Shown: piece after piece, positions 6,993 through 15,900 of the stretch | Numbering within the stretch: position 1 is the first letter of the stretch | Layout: each line of letters opens with the position of its first letter | Source: Clostridia bacterium | Lineage (GTDB): Bacteria > Bacillota > Clostridia > UMGS1883 | Assembly (NCBI GenBank): GCA_021202495.1 | Contig: JAJQCX010000178.1 | Span: 1-19,801, forward strand | DNA length: 19,801 bases | Reading direction: 5' to 3' | The notes under the pieces: model-generated | Seen by the model: the letters and a program-made list of their open reading frames with translations, nothing else | The model's database searches: none | What the model was told of the DNA's origin: nothing | Translations under genes and position numbers: made by a program

Positions 6993-7928
6993 TCACACCA
7001 CGTTTTTCACAACGCTGTTCGCGCCGTATGTTGCGATAAGTCTGTCATATTCCTCCATTGAGATTGGAATGACGCCGCCATGGCGGAACTTGACCGTCGT
7101 TCTGAATTTTTCGCTGTCCTTCACGAATATGCCGCTGCCCAAGTCCTCTGTGACGTAGGGGGCATAGCCGTTGTTCGTGCGATATTCGTCAAGAAGTAAA
7201 CACCATCTTCCGTCCGAGAGCTTGAAGCACTGCGGGTCCTCCACACCGAAGACCGTGCAGAGGTTTGATGAGATTGTCTCAAACTCGCCGTCGAGAGAGC
7301 GCGCTCTTTCGACCAAGATGCACTTATTGGTTTCGTCCTTTGAAAAACGGTAGTAATAGCCGTCCGACTCGATGATGTCGGTATCTATGACGTCGCTGTC
7401 GCGCTCGATGTAGAGCTCGGGCGGCGTAAAGGTTTTAAAGTCCTTCGTTCTGGACTGAAAAATCTTGTGCTTGCCGCGTCCTTTGTTCGTCTTCGACGCC
7501 CAGAAAACCATGTAATTGTCATTAATTTCGTCATAAATTGCCTCGGGCGCCCACGCACAGCCCGCGTCTTCGGGCGCGACGGTGCAGACGCGCACATCCG
7601 ACCAATTTATCAAATCCTCCGACTCCCACACCAGTATGTCACGGCTGCCGTTTTGCGTGCAGGTCGCCCACGAATCGGGGCGCAAATGCACGTTTAAATC
7701 GGTGCCGATGATGTAGTAGCGGCTGCCGTCCTTGCTGCGCAGAATAAACGGATCTCTTATGCCTCTTTCTCCGACCTGGGAAATAAGCACAGGGTTTTCG
7801 CTGTTGAGCGTTTTCCATGTGAGCCCGTCGCGGCTCACCGAAAAATAAATCTGCTCCGACAACGCGGTGTTATACTTCTTATCGATAAAATGAACGAATA
7901 AAAACGCTTCCGATTTGGAATTGCTCAT
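6993..7928 (-). CDS. GH43-type beta-propeller glycosidase, cytoplasmic
   Basis: The protein has 311 residues with no signal peptide or membrane segment, so it should act on imported oligosaccharides. The pattern is that of GH43-like five-bladed propellers: repeated short strand motifs, GIRDPFILR (56-64, D59 a candidate catalytic base), AWAPEAIYD (125-133), TDIIESDGYYYRFSKDE (183-199), EDPQCFKL (230-237) and a final RHGGVIPI (282-289). GH43 members mostly release arabinofuranose or xylose from plant polysaccharides. Which catalytic Glu is used I cannot fix, and the subfamily is not assigned, so the exact substrate is open. The start has AAGG just upstream. A separate promoter precedes it, 88 bases after the GH1 gene, and a terminator follows it. 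The arabinose-binding-type domains in the nearby GH16 proteins fit an arabinose-containing target. Confidence 0.78.
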   Translation of the reverse strand: MSNSKSEAFLFVHFIDKKYNTALSEQIYFSVSRDGLTWKTLNSENPVLISQVGERGIRDPFILRSKDGSRYYIIGTDLNVHLRPDSWATCTQNGSRDILVWESEDLINWSDVRVCTVAPEDAGCAWAPEAIYDEINDNYMVFWASKTNKGRGKHKIFQSRTKDFKTFTPPELYIERDSDVIDTDIIESDGYYYRFSKDETNKCILVERARSLDGEFETISSNLCTVFGVEDPQCFKLSDGRWCLLLDEYRTNNGYAPYVTEDLGSGIFVKDSEKFRTTVKFRHGGVIPISMEEYDRLIATYGANSVVKNVV

Positions 7929-7979
7929 AGCCCTTCACTTGCCTTTCACATCTCTGTTCTCAAAAAAGAATTCCAACAA

Positions 7980-8008
7980 ATGATAGCATTTTTTAGCCCG
8001 CGCGTCAA
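7980..8008 (-). promoter_or_regulatory. Promoter of the GH43-type gene
   Basis: On the minus strand TTGACG (8003-8008) and TATCAT (7980-7985) are separated by exactly 17 bases; each matches five of six consensus bases. The -35 begins only eight bases after the GH1 stop codon, so the GH43 gene can be expressed apart from the GH16-GH1 unit. Confidence 0.78.
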
Positions 8009-8016
8009 GCTTTTTT

Positions 8017-9357
8017 TCACAAATTTTCACCGTTTGAGGCAATTATGTCACTATACACAAAAGCGCTGTCCTTTAGAGTGCGTTCCTTTGTGGCAAAATC
8101 CACAAACACAATTCCGAACCGCTCGTTATACCCCTCGCGCCACTCGAAATTATCCAAAAGAGACCACACAAAATATCCGTCTATGTCAACTCCTTCGTCC
8201 GCCGCCTGCCGCAGCGCCGCCAAGTGCCGCTCAAGGTAGTCGCAGCGGTACGAATCGTGAACCTTGCCGTCGCGGCAAATCCAGTCATGGCTGCTCATGC
8301 CGTTTTCGGAAACGATTGTCGGAAGCTTATAACGCTCGTAATAAAATTTTGCGCCCCAGTAGAGGCATTTTTCCGTCACTGCCCAATTCATCGCCGTCCG
8401 TGCGTAGCCGTCCGGGTGCTTTCCCCGTCTTCCGTCGGAGAGCACCGGATAACTTTCGTAGGTGTTAAACGCGAAGAAATCCGCGCCGGTGTGGATTAAA
8501 TCCATTTCCTCTTTTGTGTACTCCGGCATTTCATCGCCGGATTTTTCAATCATGTCATCGGGGTATTTTCCGTTCATTATGGGTTCGCTCCACGCGGTGT
8601 TTGACCACCACGGCTCGTTTCCGACGGAAAACATTTCACGCCGCGCCGCCTCTATACATGCTTCCGTTTCCTCCGCCGGGTGGCACACTCCGCCGACCGG
8701 CGCATAGCCGACCTTCGCGTCGGGCACGTTTTTCTTTATCACTCTGTATGCCTCACCATGTGCCAAAAGAGTATTGTGTATCGCAAGCAGCGCCTCCCTC
8801 GCGCTCACCTTGAGCGCGGGAGCGTGATCGCCGTTCACATAGCCCGCGCCGATGACACACTGCGGCTCGTTTATCGTAAAATAATGCGTTACCTTTTCAC
8901 CGAACGCCCGCGTCACAACGTCTGCGTATTCGCCGAACCACTTAGCAATTTCCGGGTTGAGCCAGCCGCCGCGCTTATAGACCTCGTAGGGCATATCCCA
9001 ATGATAGAGCGTCACATAGGGCTCGATGCCGTTTTTGAGAAGCTCATCAACAAGGTTTACATAATATTGCAAGCCCTTTTCGTTGACCGCGCCCTTACCT
9101 TCCGGCATAACCCTCGGCCAGCTTATGCTGAAGCGATAAGCCTTAATCCCGAGCTTTGCCATTATCGCGACGTCCTCTTTATAGCGATGGTACGAATCGC
9201 ACGCCGTGTCGCCGTTTTGACCCGGTTTATGCATAAAGCCCGCTTTTCGTGTGATAACGTCCCAAATGCTGAGCCCCTTTCCGTCCTCAAACGCCGCGCC
9301 CTCAACCTGATAGCTCGCCGTCGCCGCTCCCCAAGCGAAATTCTTTTTAAATCCCAT
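8017..9357 (-). CDS. GH1 family beta-glycosidase (beta-glucosidase type)
   Basis: This is a full-length GH1 (beta/alpha)8 barrel of 446 residues with no signal peptide, so it is cytoplasmic. It hydrolyses short beta-glucosides or related oligosaccharides by retention. Visible signatures are the N-terminal FAWGAATASYQVEGA, RFSISWPR, VTLYHWDMP, the acid/base motif TINEP (Glu164), the nucleophile motif VSENG (Glu351) and the glycone-site segment SLLDNFEW. The reading frame is open to a TTG at 9369, but AAAGGCGG lies about 12 bases before the ATG at 9357 and almost touches the TTG; MGFKKNFAWG is also the usual family start, so I chose 9357. It follows the secreted GH16 gene by 94 bases, with a large hairpin between. 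Product length and active-site residues are intact. Substrate (cellobiose, laminaribiose, galactosides or phospho-sugars) is not fixed by the sequence. Confidence 0.94.
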   Translation of the reverse strand: MGFKKNFAWGAATASYQVEGAAFEDGKGLSIWDVITRKAGFMHKPGQNGDTACDSYHRYKEDVAIMAKLGIKAYRFSISWPRVMPEGKGAVNEKGLQYYVNLVDELLKNGIEPYVTLYHWDMPYEVYKRGGWLNPEIAKWFGEYADVVTRAFGEKVTHYFTINEPQCVIGAGYVNGDHAPALKVSAREALLAIHNTLLAHGEAYRVIKKNVPDAKVGYAPVGGVCHPAEETEACIEAARREMFSVGNEPWWSNTAWSEPIMNGKYPDDMIEKSGDEMPEYTKEEMDLIHTGADFFAFNTYESYPVLSDGRRGKHPDGYARTAMNWAVTEKCLYWGAKFYYERYKLPTIVSENGMSSHDWICRDGKVHDSYRCDYLERHLAALRQAADEGVDIDGYFVWSLLDNFEWREGYNERFGIVFVDFATKERTLKDSAFVYSDIIASNGENL

Positions 9358-9403
9358 ATTTTTTGTCAACCGCCTTTCATTGCAAGTTTATCCAAAACCA
9401 TTC

Positions 9404-9449
9404 ATAATACACCTGCGGACGTGACTTATCCCGCCCGCAGGTGTATTAT
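9404..9449 (-). terminator. Large hairpin between GH16 and GH1 genes, possible attenuator
   Basis: A perfect 15-bp stem (9404-9418 and 9435-9449) with a 16-base loop begins three bases after the GH16 stop codon. On the minus strand no uninterrupted T-run follows (GAATGGTTTT), so termination may be partial. It could instead protect the GH16 message from 3' decay while allowing lower GH1 expression. No clear promoter is seen between it and GH1. Confidence 0.55.
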
Positions 9450-9451
9450 TT

Positions 9452-12400
9452 TTAATACTGATAGCTTCTTATATACTTACATCTCATGCCGTCATCCCAA
9501 ACCATTGTGTCGTCGGGTTCGTATTCCCAGCCGCCGATGCCGGTGTTCAATATCAGGCGCACGTTTTTCTGATAATTTACCGTCGTGCTGTTCTGCGCGG
9601 CGTAAATACATTCGCCGTCAACGTAAAAGCGCATATAATCATAGCCCCAATCGAGCGCAAAGACGTGATACCCGCTCGTCAAATCAACGCCGCTGCCGGT
9701 CGTACCGAGATTGCCCGAATCGCCCTCGCCGTGAATTGCGATGTTCCAGCTTGAATGACCGTATTTTGAGGACAAAAATTCAAAAATATCTATCTCCGGC
9801 GGCCACGAATCGCGTCCCGTCAGCCAAAAGGCGTTCCAGTAGCCTATCGGGCTGTCAGGCTGCTTAAACGAGCCTTCGATATAGCACTGCTTGTTGTAAA
9901 CTTTGTTCTGTATGCTCACAACTCCGACATAGCCCTTCCATCTTACCCAGTTTTTGCTATAGCTGCCGTTATAATTAATTCCCGTGTCGCCGTCCAAATT
10001 CGTCGGCCATGAGCTTGACGGAATTTCCGTTGCCTTCAAGAACAGCTCTCCGTCCTCAACAATGACATTGTTCTTCGTAATAAGCGCCGAGAAATTATAC
10101 GAATCATGCGTCGGGTTGTTCGACTTCCACGGGAAATTCGTCCACCACTGCGAGTTGAGCGTATCGCCCAGGAAGTTATCCGAAACATAGTTTGAAACCT
10201 CACTTCTGAGATAGAATGTTCCGTTTGACGGCATATCCTCCATTGTTCCCGCTTTGAGCGTTCCCAAGCTATGCACGGTTGAGGAATCGTACAAATAATT
10301 TTCCTCGTTCACATATGTAAGATATTTCACCGTCGTCCCCGTGTAATAGCCCAAATTTTCCGCGCTTTCCTTTATAAATGTCGCGTTTGCATAAAACGCG
10401 CCGTTGTCCTCGCGCGCTTTCAGCACAGCCGTGCCGTCCTCAATACAGAGGAAATAACCGGGCTTGTTCACCGCCTCAAACGACACTCCGCAGCCTATCA
10501 GCCCTTCGCGCTCGACAAAGCGTGTATACGCCGGGTCTTCCTTCGAGTCAACCATAACATTTGCATCTGCCCCCGCATGGGTGACAAAACGTCCGTAATA
10601 TGCGCTGCCCGTTGCGTCGTCCGAAAGGCGCACCGCTTCAAGGCGGATGACGCCGTTTAACGCCGCGTCGCTTCTGTATTCCGATTCAATCTCCGTTATC
10701 GTAAGGTCCGAGATATACATTTCGCACGACGCGCCCGCGCCTGTGTTGAAGACGAGCGTGTTCGCCTCAAGCCCCGTCCAGCGAGAGGGACGTGTCAGCT
10801 CTGAATCGTTATATGCAAAATATATCTTCTGCGTCTCGCGCGTACTTCCGTCGTCAATCGTAATCGCCGCCCATCTTGACTTGGGCGAAACCGTAATCGT
10901 AACGTCCCAGTCGCTTCCGCGCTTAAAATCGCCTTCAAAGAGTGCGACCGGCGTGCCCTCGTTGAAATAGTTTGAACGCATCATCTTCACCGCGACTTTG
11001 CCGGAATTTGAGCTTGAATTGTCAAAGCGCAGCTGCAGCGCCGCGTAATGCGTCAAGTCCGCGCCGCCCGAAACGGCGCCGTCGGTGAGCGAAACTCCGG
11101 CGTAGAAGGGATTGCCGGAAATGTTCATTGTGAAGTTTATTTCATAATCGGCACGCGAAGCGGGAGTGTCAAACGTCCTCTGCGCAATGACGCCGCCCGC
11201 GCCCTCAACGCCGTCCTCCGTGCCATAGGCTTCGAGCTCTGCAATTCTTATCCAGCCGTTGTCGGAGGAATCTGTTCTGCCGTAGAACGTAAAACGCACG
11301 TATTTTGCGAGAACTTGGTCAAATTCGTCCTCCTGCAGCTCAAGCGTGCTCGAAGAGCTCTTAGCTTCAACCACGGTTTCAAAGGTCTTTCCGTCCTCGG
11401 AAACCGAAACTTCATATGTGTATGTTCTCGACGTTCCCAAGCCGAACGCGGCAGCCGTCTTTGTCAAATAGTACGCCTTATCATATTCAAGCGTCAGAGT
11501 TGCGGGGGTCGATTCATAGACGCCCGACGCCGTCCAGATTGTGTCCAAGTCTCCGTCCGTAACATTTATCGCCGCGTAGCTTTCGGGCTGGGGCTCCTGC
11601 GACGCGGAAATTGCCGTAGGCTCAAGCTTTTCGCCCGACGTGTCGCCGCTGCGGTCAACAGCATCATAAAGATGGAGCTTCCCGCTCTCCGCTTCGGCAT
11701 AAAGCGCGCTTCCGAGCTTGGGCGTATAATCCGTATATGTCAATTCGTCGAGCGCGTTGACCGTCCAATCGTCGAGAGTGTCAAAGCCTTCGCTCAAAAC
11801 TTCGTCGCCGTAAACTGTGTATTCATATCCATATGCTTCAAATTCCGAAAGCTGCACCCAACCGGACGTAACGTCGGTGCGCCCTTCCATCGTCACACGC
11901 ACATAGCGCGCGTTATATTCGGCAGTGTCGAAATACTGCACGTCAAGCGTCTTTTCCGCTGTTGTAGTCGGCAAAATCTCGACAAAATTCTCTCCGTCCT
12001 TCGACGCGGAAACGGAGAATATGTAATTGCGCTCGTTGCCGAGCCCAAACGCAACGCCTATTTCTGTAATACTGTAATTCCCATCCAAATACGCCGTAAA
12101 GCTCTCGCTGCCGCCTTCTCCGAGCTGCGCCGTCCATTTCGTCGAGGTGTCGCCGTCGACAACATTTGCAGCAATGTTCGCGCTCTCGGGCGTCACGCTT
12201 GTCCAAACGTCATCTGTGTCAATCGAAAGCATTTCACTTTCGCCGACCTCGGTTCCATAACAGTCCGCGCTCGAAAGCGTTTCAGCTGCGGGGCGCATTT
12301 TTGCGTCCCAAACGTATATTTTTGCGTAGCCTTCCGTCACGTCCGCCTCATACGTTTTGGCGGACGTAACTCCCGCATCAAACGACGCCGCGTATTTTTT

Positions 12401-12625
12401 CGCCGATTTGAGAGTTCCGTCGTCGTTGTAATTTGCAACAACGACCTGAGCTTCCTCGGCGTCGTCTCCCGTATTTTCAATACACACCGTAAAAATCGCC
12501 GTATTTCCCGCAAGAATACCCGTTATGCTCCCCGAAAGGGAAGAGCTTTCCGCAAATGCGGGAAAAACGGGCAGCAGCGACATAACAAGAATCACCGCAA
12601 TAAAGCACGATAAAAACCTTTTCAT
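9452..12625 (-). CDS. Secreted multidomain GH16 glycanase with F5/8C and CBM42-like domains
   Basis: The protein has 1057 residues. In order: signal peptide (1-25, ending AFA), a small beta domain (27-115), a first F5/8-type-C (CBM32-like) domain (130-266), a beta-sandwich module interrupted by a second F5/8C domain (about 335-470) and continuing to about 647, an AbfB/CBM42-like beta-trefoil (655-808, with FVEREGLIGCGVSFEAVNKPGYFL and AFYANATF), and the GH16 catalytic domain (812-1057). The active site WPPEIDIFE gives Glu944 as nucleophile, Asp946 and Glu949 as acid/base; this ExDxxE form is the beta-bulge type of laminarinases, agarases and carrageenases rather than lichenases. GGAGG lies eight bases before the ATG. 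It has no anchor, SLH or sortase motif, so it is probably released. It is a close paralog of the upstream 1293-aa protein. Substrate is unresolved; a beta-glucan or arabinose-decorated galactan would fit. Confidence 0.92.
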   Translation of the reverse strand: MKRFLSCFIAVILVMSLLPVFPAFAESSSLSGSITGILAGNTAIFTVCIENTGDDAEEAQVVVANYNDDGTLKSAKKYAASFDAGVTSAKTYEADVTEGYAKIYVWDAKMRPAAETLSSADCYGTEVGESEMLSIDTDDVWTSVTPESANIAANVVDGDTSTKWTAQLGEGGSESFTAYLDGNYSITEIGVAFGLGNERNYIFSVSASKDGENFVEILPTTTAEKTLDVQYFDTAEYNARYVRVTMEGRTDVTSGWVQLSEFEAYGYEYTVYGDEVLSEGFDTLDDWTVNALDELTYTDYTPKLGSALYAEAESGKLHLYDAVDRSGDTSGEKLEPTAISASQEPQPESYAAINVTDGDLDTIWTASGVYESTPATLTLEYDKAYYLTKTAAAFGLGTSRTYTYEVSVSEDGKTFETVVEAKSSSSTLELQEDEFDQVLAKYVRFTFYGRTDSSDNGWIRIAELEAYGTEDGVEGAGGVIAQRTFDTPASRADYEINFTMNISGNPFYAGVSLTDGAVSGGADLTHYAALQLRFDNSSSNSGKVAVKMMRSNYFNEGTPVALFEGDFKRGSDWDVTITVSPKSRWAAITIDDGSTRETQKIYFAYNDSELTRPSRWTGLEANTLVFNTGAGASCEMYISDLTITEIESEYRSDAALNGVIRLEAVRLSDDATGSAYYGRFVTHAGADANVMVDSKEDPAYTRFVEREGLIGCGVSFEAVNKPGYFLCIEDGTAVLKAREDNGAFYANATFIKESAENLGYYTGTTVKYLTYVNEENYLYDSSTVHSLGTLKAGTMEDMPSNGTFYLRSEVSNYVSDNFLGDTLNSQWWTNFPWKSNNPTHDSYNFSALITKNNVIVEDGELFLKATEIPSSSWPTNLDGDTGINYNGSYSKNWVRWKGYVGVVSIQNKVYNKQCYIEGSFKQPDSPIGYWNAFWLTGRDSWPPEIDIFEFLSSKYGHSSWNIAIHGEGDSGNLGTTGSGVDLTSGYHVFALDWGYDYMRFYVDGECIYAAQNSTTVNYQKNVRLILNTGIGGWEYEPDDTMVWDDGMRCKYIRSYQY

Positions 12626-12657
12626 TTCTCAAACCTCCATAAAAAATTATTACTTTT

Positions 12658-12686
12658 ATTATACACTAAAAAAAACGCCCATGCAA
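12658..12686 (-). promoter_or_regulatory. Proximal promoter of the 1057-aa GH16 gene
   Basis: On the minus strand TTGCAT (12681-12686) and a perfect TATAAT (12658-12663) are 17 bases apart. The -35 lies in the loop and stem of a terminator hairpin, so stopping of upstream transcripts and fresh initiation happen in the same DNA. The predicted start is near 12651, about 25 bases before the ATG. Confidence 0.6.
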
Positions 12687-12690
12687 GGCG
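12668..12690 (-). terminator. Second terminator-like hairpin before the GH16 gene
   Basis: On the minus strand CGCCT and GGGCG form a short 5-bp stem (12686-12690 and 12676-12680; one wobble) with a five-base loop, followed by eight T (12668-12675). The stem is short but the T-run is strong. Confidence 0.6.
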
Positions 12691-12717
12691 ATTTTATATT
12701 TTCACTTTTATATTAAT

Positions 12718-12782
12718 AAAAAAGGAACCTCCTCAGAAGCTCCTTCGGTTGCATCCCCTCAGGTTAATGCAACTCATTCACC
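12718..12782 (-). ncRNA. Structured leader or small RNA (about 65 nt) with terminator
   Basis: Transcription from the distal promoter would start near 12782. The RNA would hold a 7-bp stem GUUGCAU/AUGCAAC (12767-12773 and 12748-12754) with a 12-base loop. An outer UUUCG/CGAAG stem may close it, leaving an asymmetric bulge. A terminator stem follows (GGAGCUUC/GAGGUUCC, 12736-12743 and 12724-12731, two G-U pairs) with six U. GAAG and CUUC can pair instead, which would break the terminator, and AACCU in the first loop is complementary to AGGUU in the terminator arm. This is the layout of a riboswitch or attenuator, but I cannot match it to a known class. It could be a free small RNA. Confidence 0.5.
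12733..12777 (-). CDS. Possible 14-residue leader peptide
   Basis: An ATG at 12777 opens a 14-codon frame, MSCINLRGCNRRSF, whose TGA stop falls in the loop of the terminator hairpin. Placement of the stop in the loop is what a translation-coupled attenuator would need. Against it: no good ribosome binding site is present, and the ATG is only about five bases from the predicted transcript start, so it may be chance. Confidence 0.2.
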   Translation of the reverse strand: MSCINLRGCNRRSF

Positions 12783-12788
12783 GAAATT

Positions 12789-12818
12789 ATCTTAACACAC
12801 ATATTGGATTATTGTCAA
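12789..12818 (-). promoter_or_regulatory. Distal promoter upstream of the 1057-aa GH16 gene
   Basis: On the minus strand a perfect TTGACA (12813-12818) is followed after 18 bases by TAAGAT (12789-12794, four of six). It lies between the hairpin that ends the 1293-aa GH16 gene and the structured leader. Confidence 0.6.
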
Positions 12819-12862
12819 GCTCTTATTATGCAACACCTCAAACAATTTCATTTTAAAGTTTA

Positions 12863-12889
12863 AGCGCCGTCGATTGTCTCGGCGGCGCT
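12863..12889 (-). terminator. Hairpin ending the 1293-aa GH16 gene
   Basis: An 11-bp stem with one G-T pair (12863-12873 and 12879-12889) and a five-base loop begins 17 bases after the stop codon. On the minus strand it is followed by TTAAACTTTAAAATG, a poor T-run, so it may stop transcription only partly. It is the first candidate terminator met after parA, parB, serS and the GH16 gene. Confidence 0.6.
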
Positions 12890-12905
12890 TTCGATTATTC
12901 TTTTA

Positions 12906-15900
12906 TCAATACTGGAACGTTCTCACCCAGTCGATTCTAAGACCTGTGTTATAAGTTGAAGGCGTGCTTCCTTCCCAGCCGCCGATACCTCCGTTTATGA
13001 TGAGGTAAACGCTGCTGTTGCTTTGCGCAGTCACCACACTGCCCGTAGCACGGAAGTAGTGCGACCCGTCAAGATAGAAGTCCATATATCCGTCGCCCCA
13101 ATCGAGTGCGTATGTATGATAATTTGTTCTGATTGAGCTGCCTGCGGAAATATATGTGCCACTGCTCGAGCTTGACGACTTGTGAATATTTGTGTACGTC
13201 TTATACGAGCCCCACGAAGAGCAGTATTCAAAAATATCTATCTCCGGCGGCCAGCCCGACGAAGCGTTCAGCCAAAAGGCGTTCCAATAGCCGCTGCCAA
13301 CGTTCGGCTGCTTAAACGAGCCTTCAAAATAGCTGTTCTTGTAGTAAACCGTTCCCCAGTTCGAGGAAATAACGCCGACATATCCGGCATATTTACCGCT
13401 TGTAAAGCTGTAGCTCGACAAATCAGCCCAGCTGTTGCCGTCCTCGTCAACCGCGCTCCAATCGCTTGAGGAAATCTGTGTCGTGTTCAAAAGGCATATT
13501 CCGTCCGAAACCACAACGTTGCTGCTGCGTGCAATGCCAAGGTGGTTATGGTGTCCAAGCGAGCCGGAATCCCACGGGTAATTTGCCCTCCACTTGCTCG
13601 TGTTGAGGCTTGTGCCCTTAAAGTTATCCGAGAGTTTCGTCGAAGCCTCGCTCTTTACCGTAAAGCGCGTTCTTGAGCGCGAATGCATCGACCACACAGC
13701 AATTGTGCCGGAATTGTCGTAAATAAACTTGTTCGGGTCGCGGTATGTGGCATAAGAATATGTCGAATTGTCCGCGGATTCCTTATAGAACGTGGAGTTT
13801 GCCTTAAACCGCGCCGTGTCCTCATATTTCGCGACCTGAATCGTGTCGGTGCCCGGAACAATGGTAAGGAAATAGCCGGGACGGTTCATAACTTCAAATG
13901 AAACGCCGTCCGAATCCATAAGACCCGAGCGCTCAACAAAGCGCGTGTAGTTCGGCGTCTGCTTTTCGGCAAAATTCACGGTTGTGCTGCCGTTGTGATG
14001 CATATATTTACCTGTTCCGTTTTCGGCTTCGAGCCTCAAAATGCCGTTCACCGCGCTGACCGGCTCAACGCCCGTTTTACCGAGGTCGGTCAAGGTGATA
14101 TCGCCGACATAGATGTCGCCGCACCCTCCGATGCCGGTATTTATCATAAGAGTGTCGAGTTTGACGCCGTTTATCCACGTGCTCGTGTCGCCGCAGTATT
14201 TTTTCGTCTTATTCGTCTGCACGTTCACGCCGTCGTCAATCGAAACTGTGAACTCCATGATATGCGGGTTGACCTCAATAGTTATCTTCCACGGATTGCC
14301 GACCTGAATTGCCGTGTAGGAGCCGACAAGCGCCGAGAATGTGCCGGAATTGAGCGCAGAATCGGCATAAGTGTTAAACTGTATTCCGTCGGAATTCGAC
14401 TTAAATCGCATTTGCAGCGCAAGCGGGTTTTCATCCGAGCCTACAGTGTAATTTCTGCCGCTGCCTATCGAAAATCCGCCGTAGTCGTCAGCCGTCGGAG
14501 CGTACATTGTAAATTCAATCTTATACGCCGTGTTTCTATCGGGGTAGGGGAGATCGATATATGCGCTCACACCGCCCGCACCTTCGGTCGAGTTCGTTTC
14601 GCGGCCTACGGCGTCGTAAAGATGAATCGCGCTGCCCTCGATGCCGCTCTCAGCCGGCGCTTCTTCAAGCACTTCGCCGTAAAGCGACGCGCCGAGCGAT
14701 CCTTCGTAATCCTCCTGCGTGTCCGACAAAAGCGCAAATTCTACGTTATCTTCCGTCGGATTGAGCGTGCCGAGCTTTGACACATATTCGGTCGTCTCGC
14801 CCTCGGGATAATGCGTTATGATAACGTTGTTTACATAATATTCGCACTTTGCGCCTGCACCGGAATTGAACACAAGCCATTTTGCCTCAAGTCCGCTCCA
14901 CGCCGAGGGACGCGTTCTTTCGTCGTCGTTATAGTTGAAGTAAATGAACGCCGTTTCGCTGTTCGTTCCGTCATCAACGGTCATTTCTATCGAGCGCGCC
15001 GTCGGGTCGACATCAAGGCTGAAGTTTATCAGCGTATCGGTTTTAAACGTGGTTGACATAAAGTCGTCAAGAGATCCCTCGTTAAATTGGTTTGATGATA
15101 GCGTTTTCAAAACAACGCCGTCGCCGTCACCGCTGAAGCGCACCTGAAGCGCCGCATAGTGCGACAAATCCGCGCCGCCCGTCACCATTTCATCTGTCAG
15201 CGAAAATCCGCTCCACGAATACGAGCTTGACGAGGAGGGAAGATACATGTCAAACGTAATGTTATATTTTCCGCGGTCGTCGTTCGTGTCATATTGTGTG
15301 CCTGCGAGGAGTCCCCCTGCGCCTTCGACTTCGCCGTCGAATATTTCAATTTCCGTTACCTGAATCCAGCCGTTATTTGAATCGTCCGTTCTCGCATAGA
15401 ACGTAAAGAGCGCGTACTGCATTGCGGTTTCCGTGAACGAATATGTTTTAAGCGCGGTTGAATTGCTGTAGGTCACTTTGTCAAGCACCGTTGTGTAGTT
15501 CGTGCCGTCGGTTGAAAGGGCAAGCGAGAATACATACGTTCTCGAACTGCCGCCGAATGCAATGCTTATGTCAGAAATGCTTCTTTGTTCTGTCATTTCA
15601 ATCGTCAGCGTTGCGGGCGAGTCATCGGTTACGCTCGAAGCGGTCCACTTTGTGTCCAAATCGCCGTCGATAACATTGCTTGCCACATTGCTCGATTCCG
15701 GAGTTTGCGACGCGGTAATTGACGAAACAAGCGTTGTCTGTCCTGTTCTGTCCACGTTATCATATACGTGAAGCGCGCCGTTTACCACGCCGAGACCCGC
15801 CGATGCCGGAAGATAGGCGATGTCGGCGTAAAGCTCACTTCCGAGTGTCGGAGTGTAATCAGTATATGTTTCTTCCGTCATGGCGCGGATTGTCCAGTCA

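Noticed and set aside
7929..8016. A terminator after GH1.
   Set aside because: There are T-runs but no convincing GC-rich stem; the space is taken by the GH43 promoter.
9358..9369. TTG at 9369 as the GH1 start.
   Set aside because: The AAAGGCGG motif nearly touches it, whereas the ATG at 9357 is well spaced and gives the family-typical N-terminus.
9355..9385. ATGAAAGGCGGTTGACA as a catabolite-response (cre) site before GH1.
   Set aside because: It needs an extra base relative to the cre consensus and coincides with the ribosome binding site.
8680..9867. A 395-codon plus-strand frame spanning GH1, the hairpin and the GH16 end.
   Set aside because: It crosses two well-supported genes and an intergenic hairpin and has an Arg-rich, domain-free product.
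11048..12613. A 521-codon open frame on the plus strand opposite the 1057-aa GH16 gene.
   Set aside because: It is a composition shadow, rich in Arg, Val and Cys with no recognisable domain, and no ribosome binding site was seen. The minus frame has clear domains.
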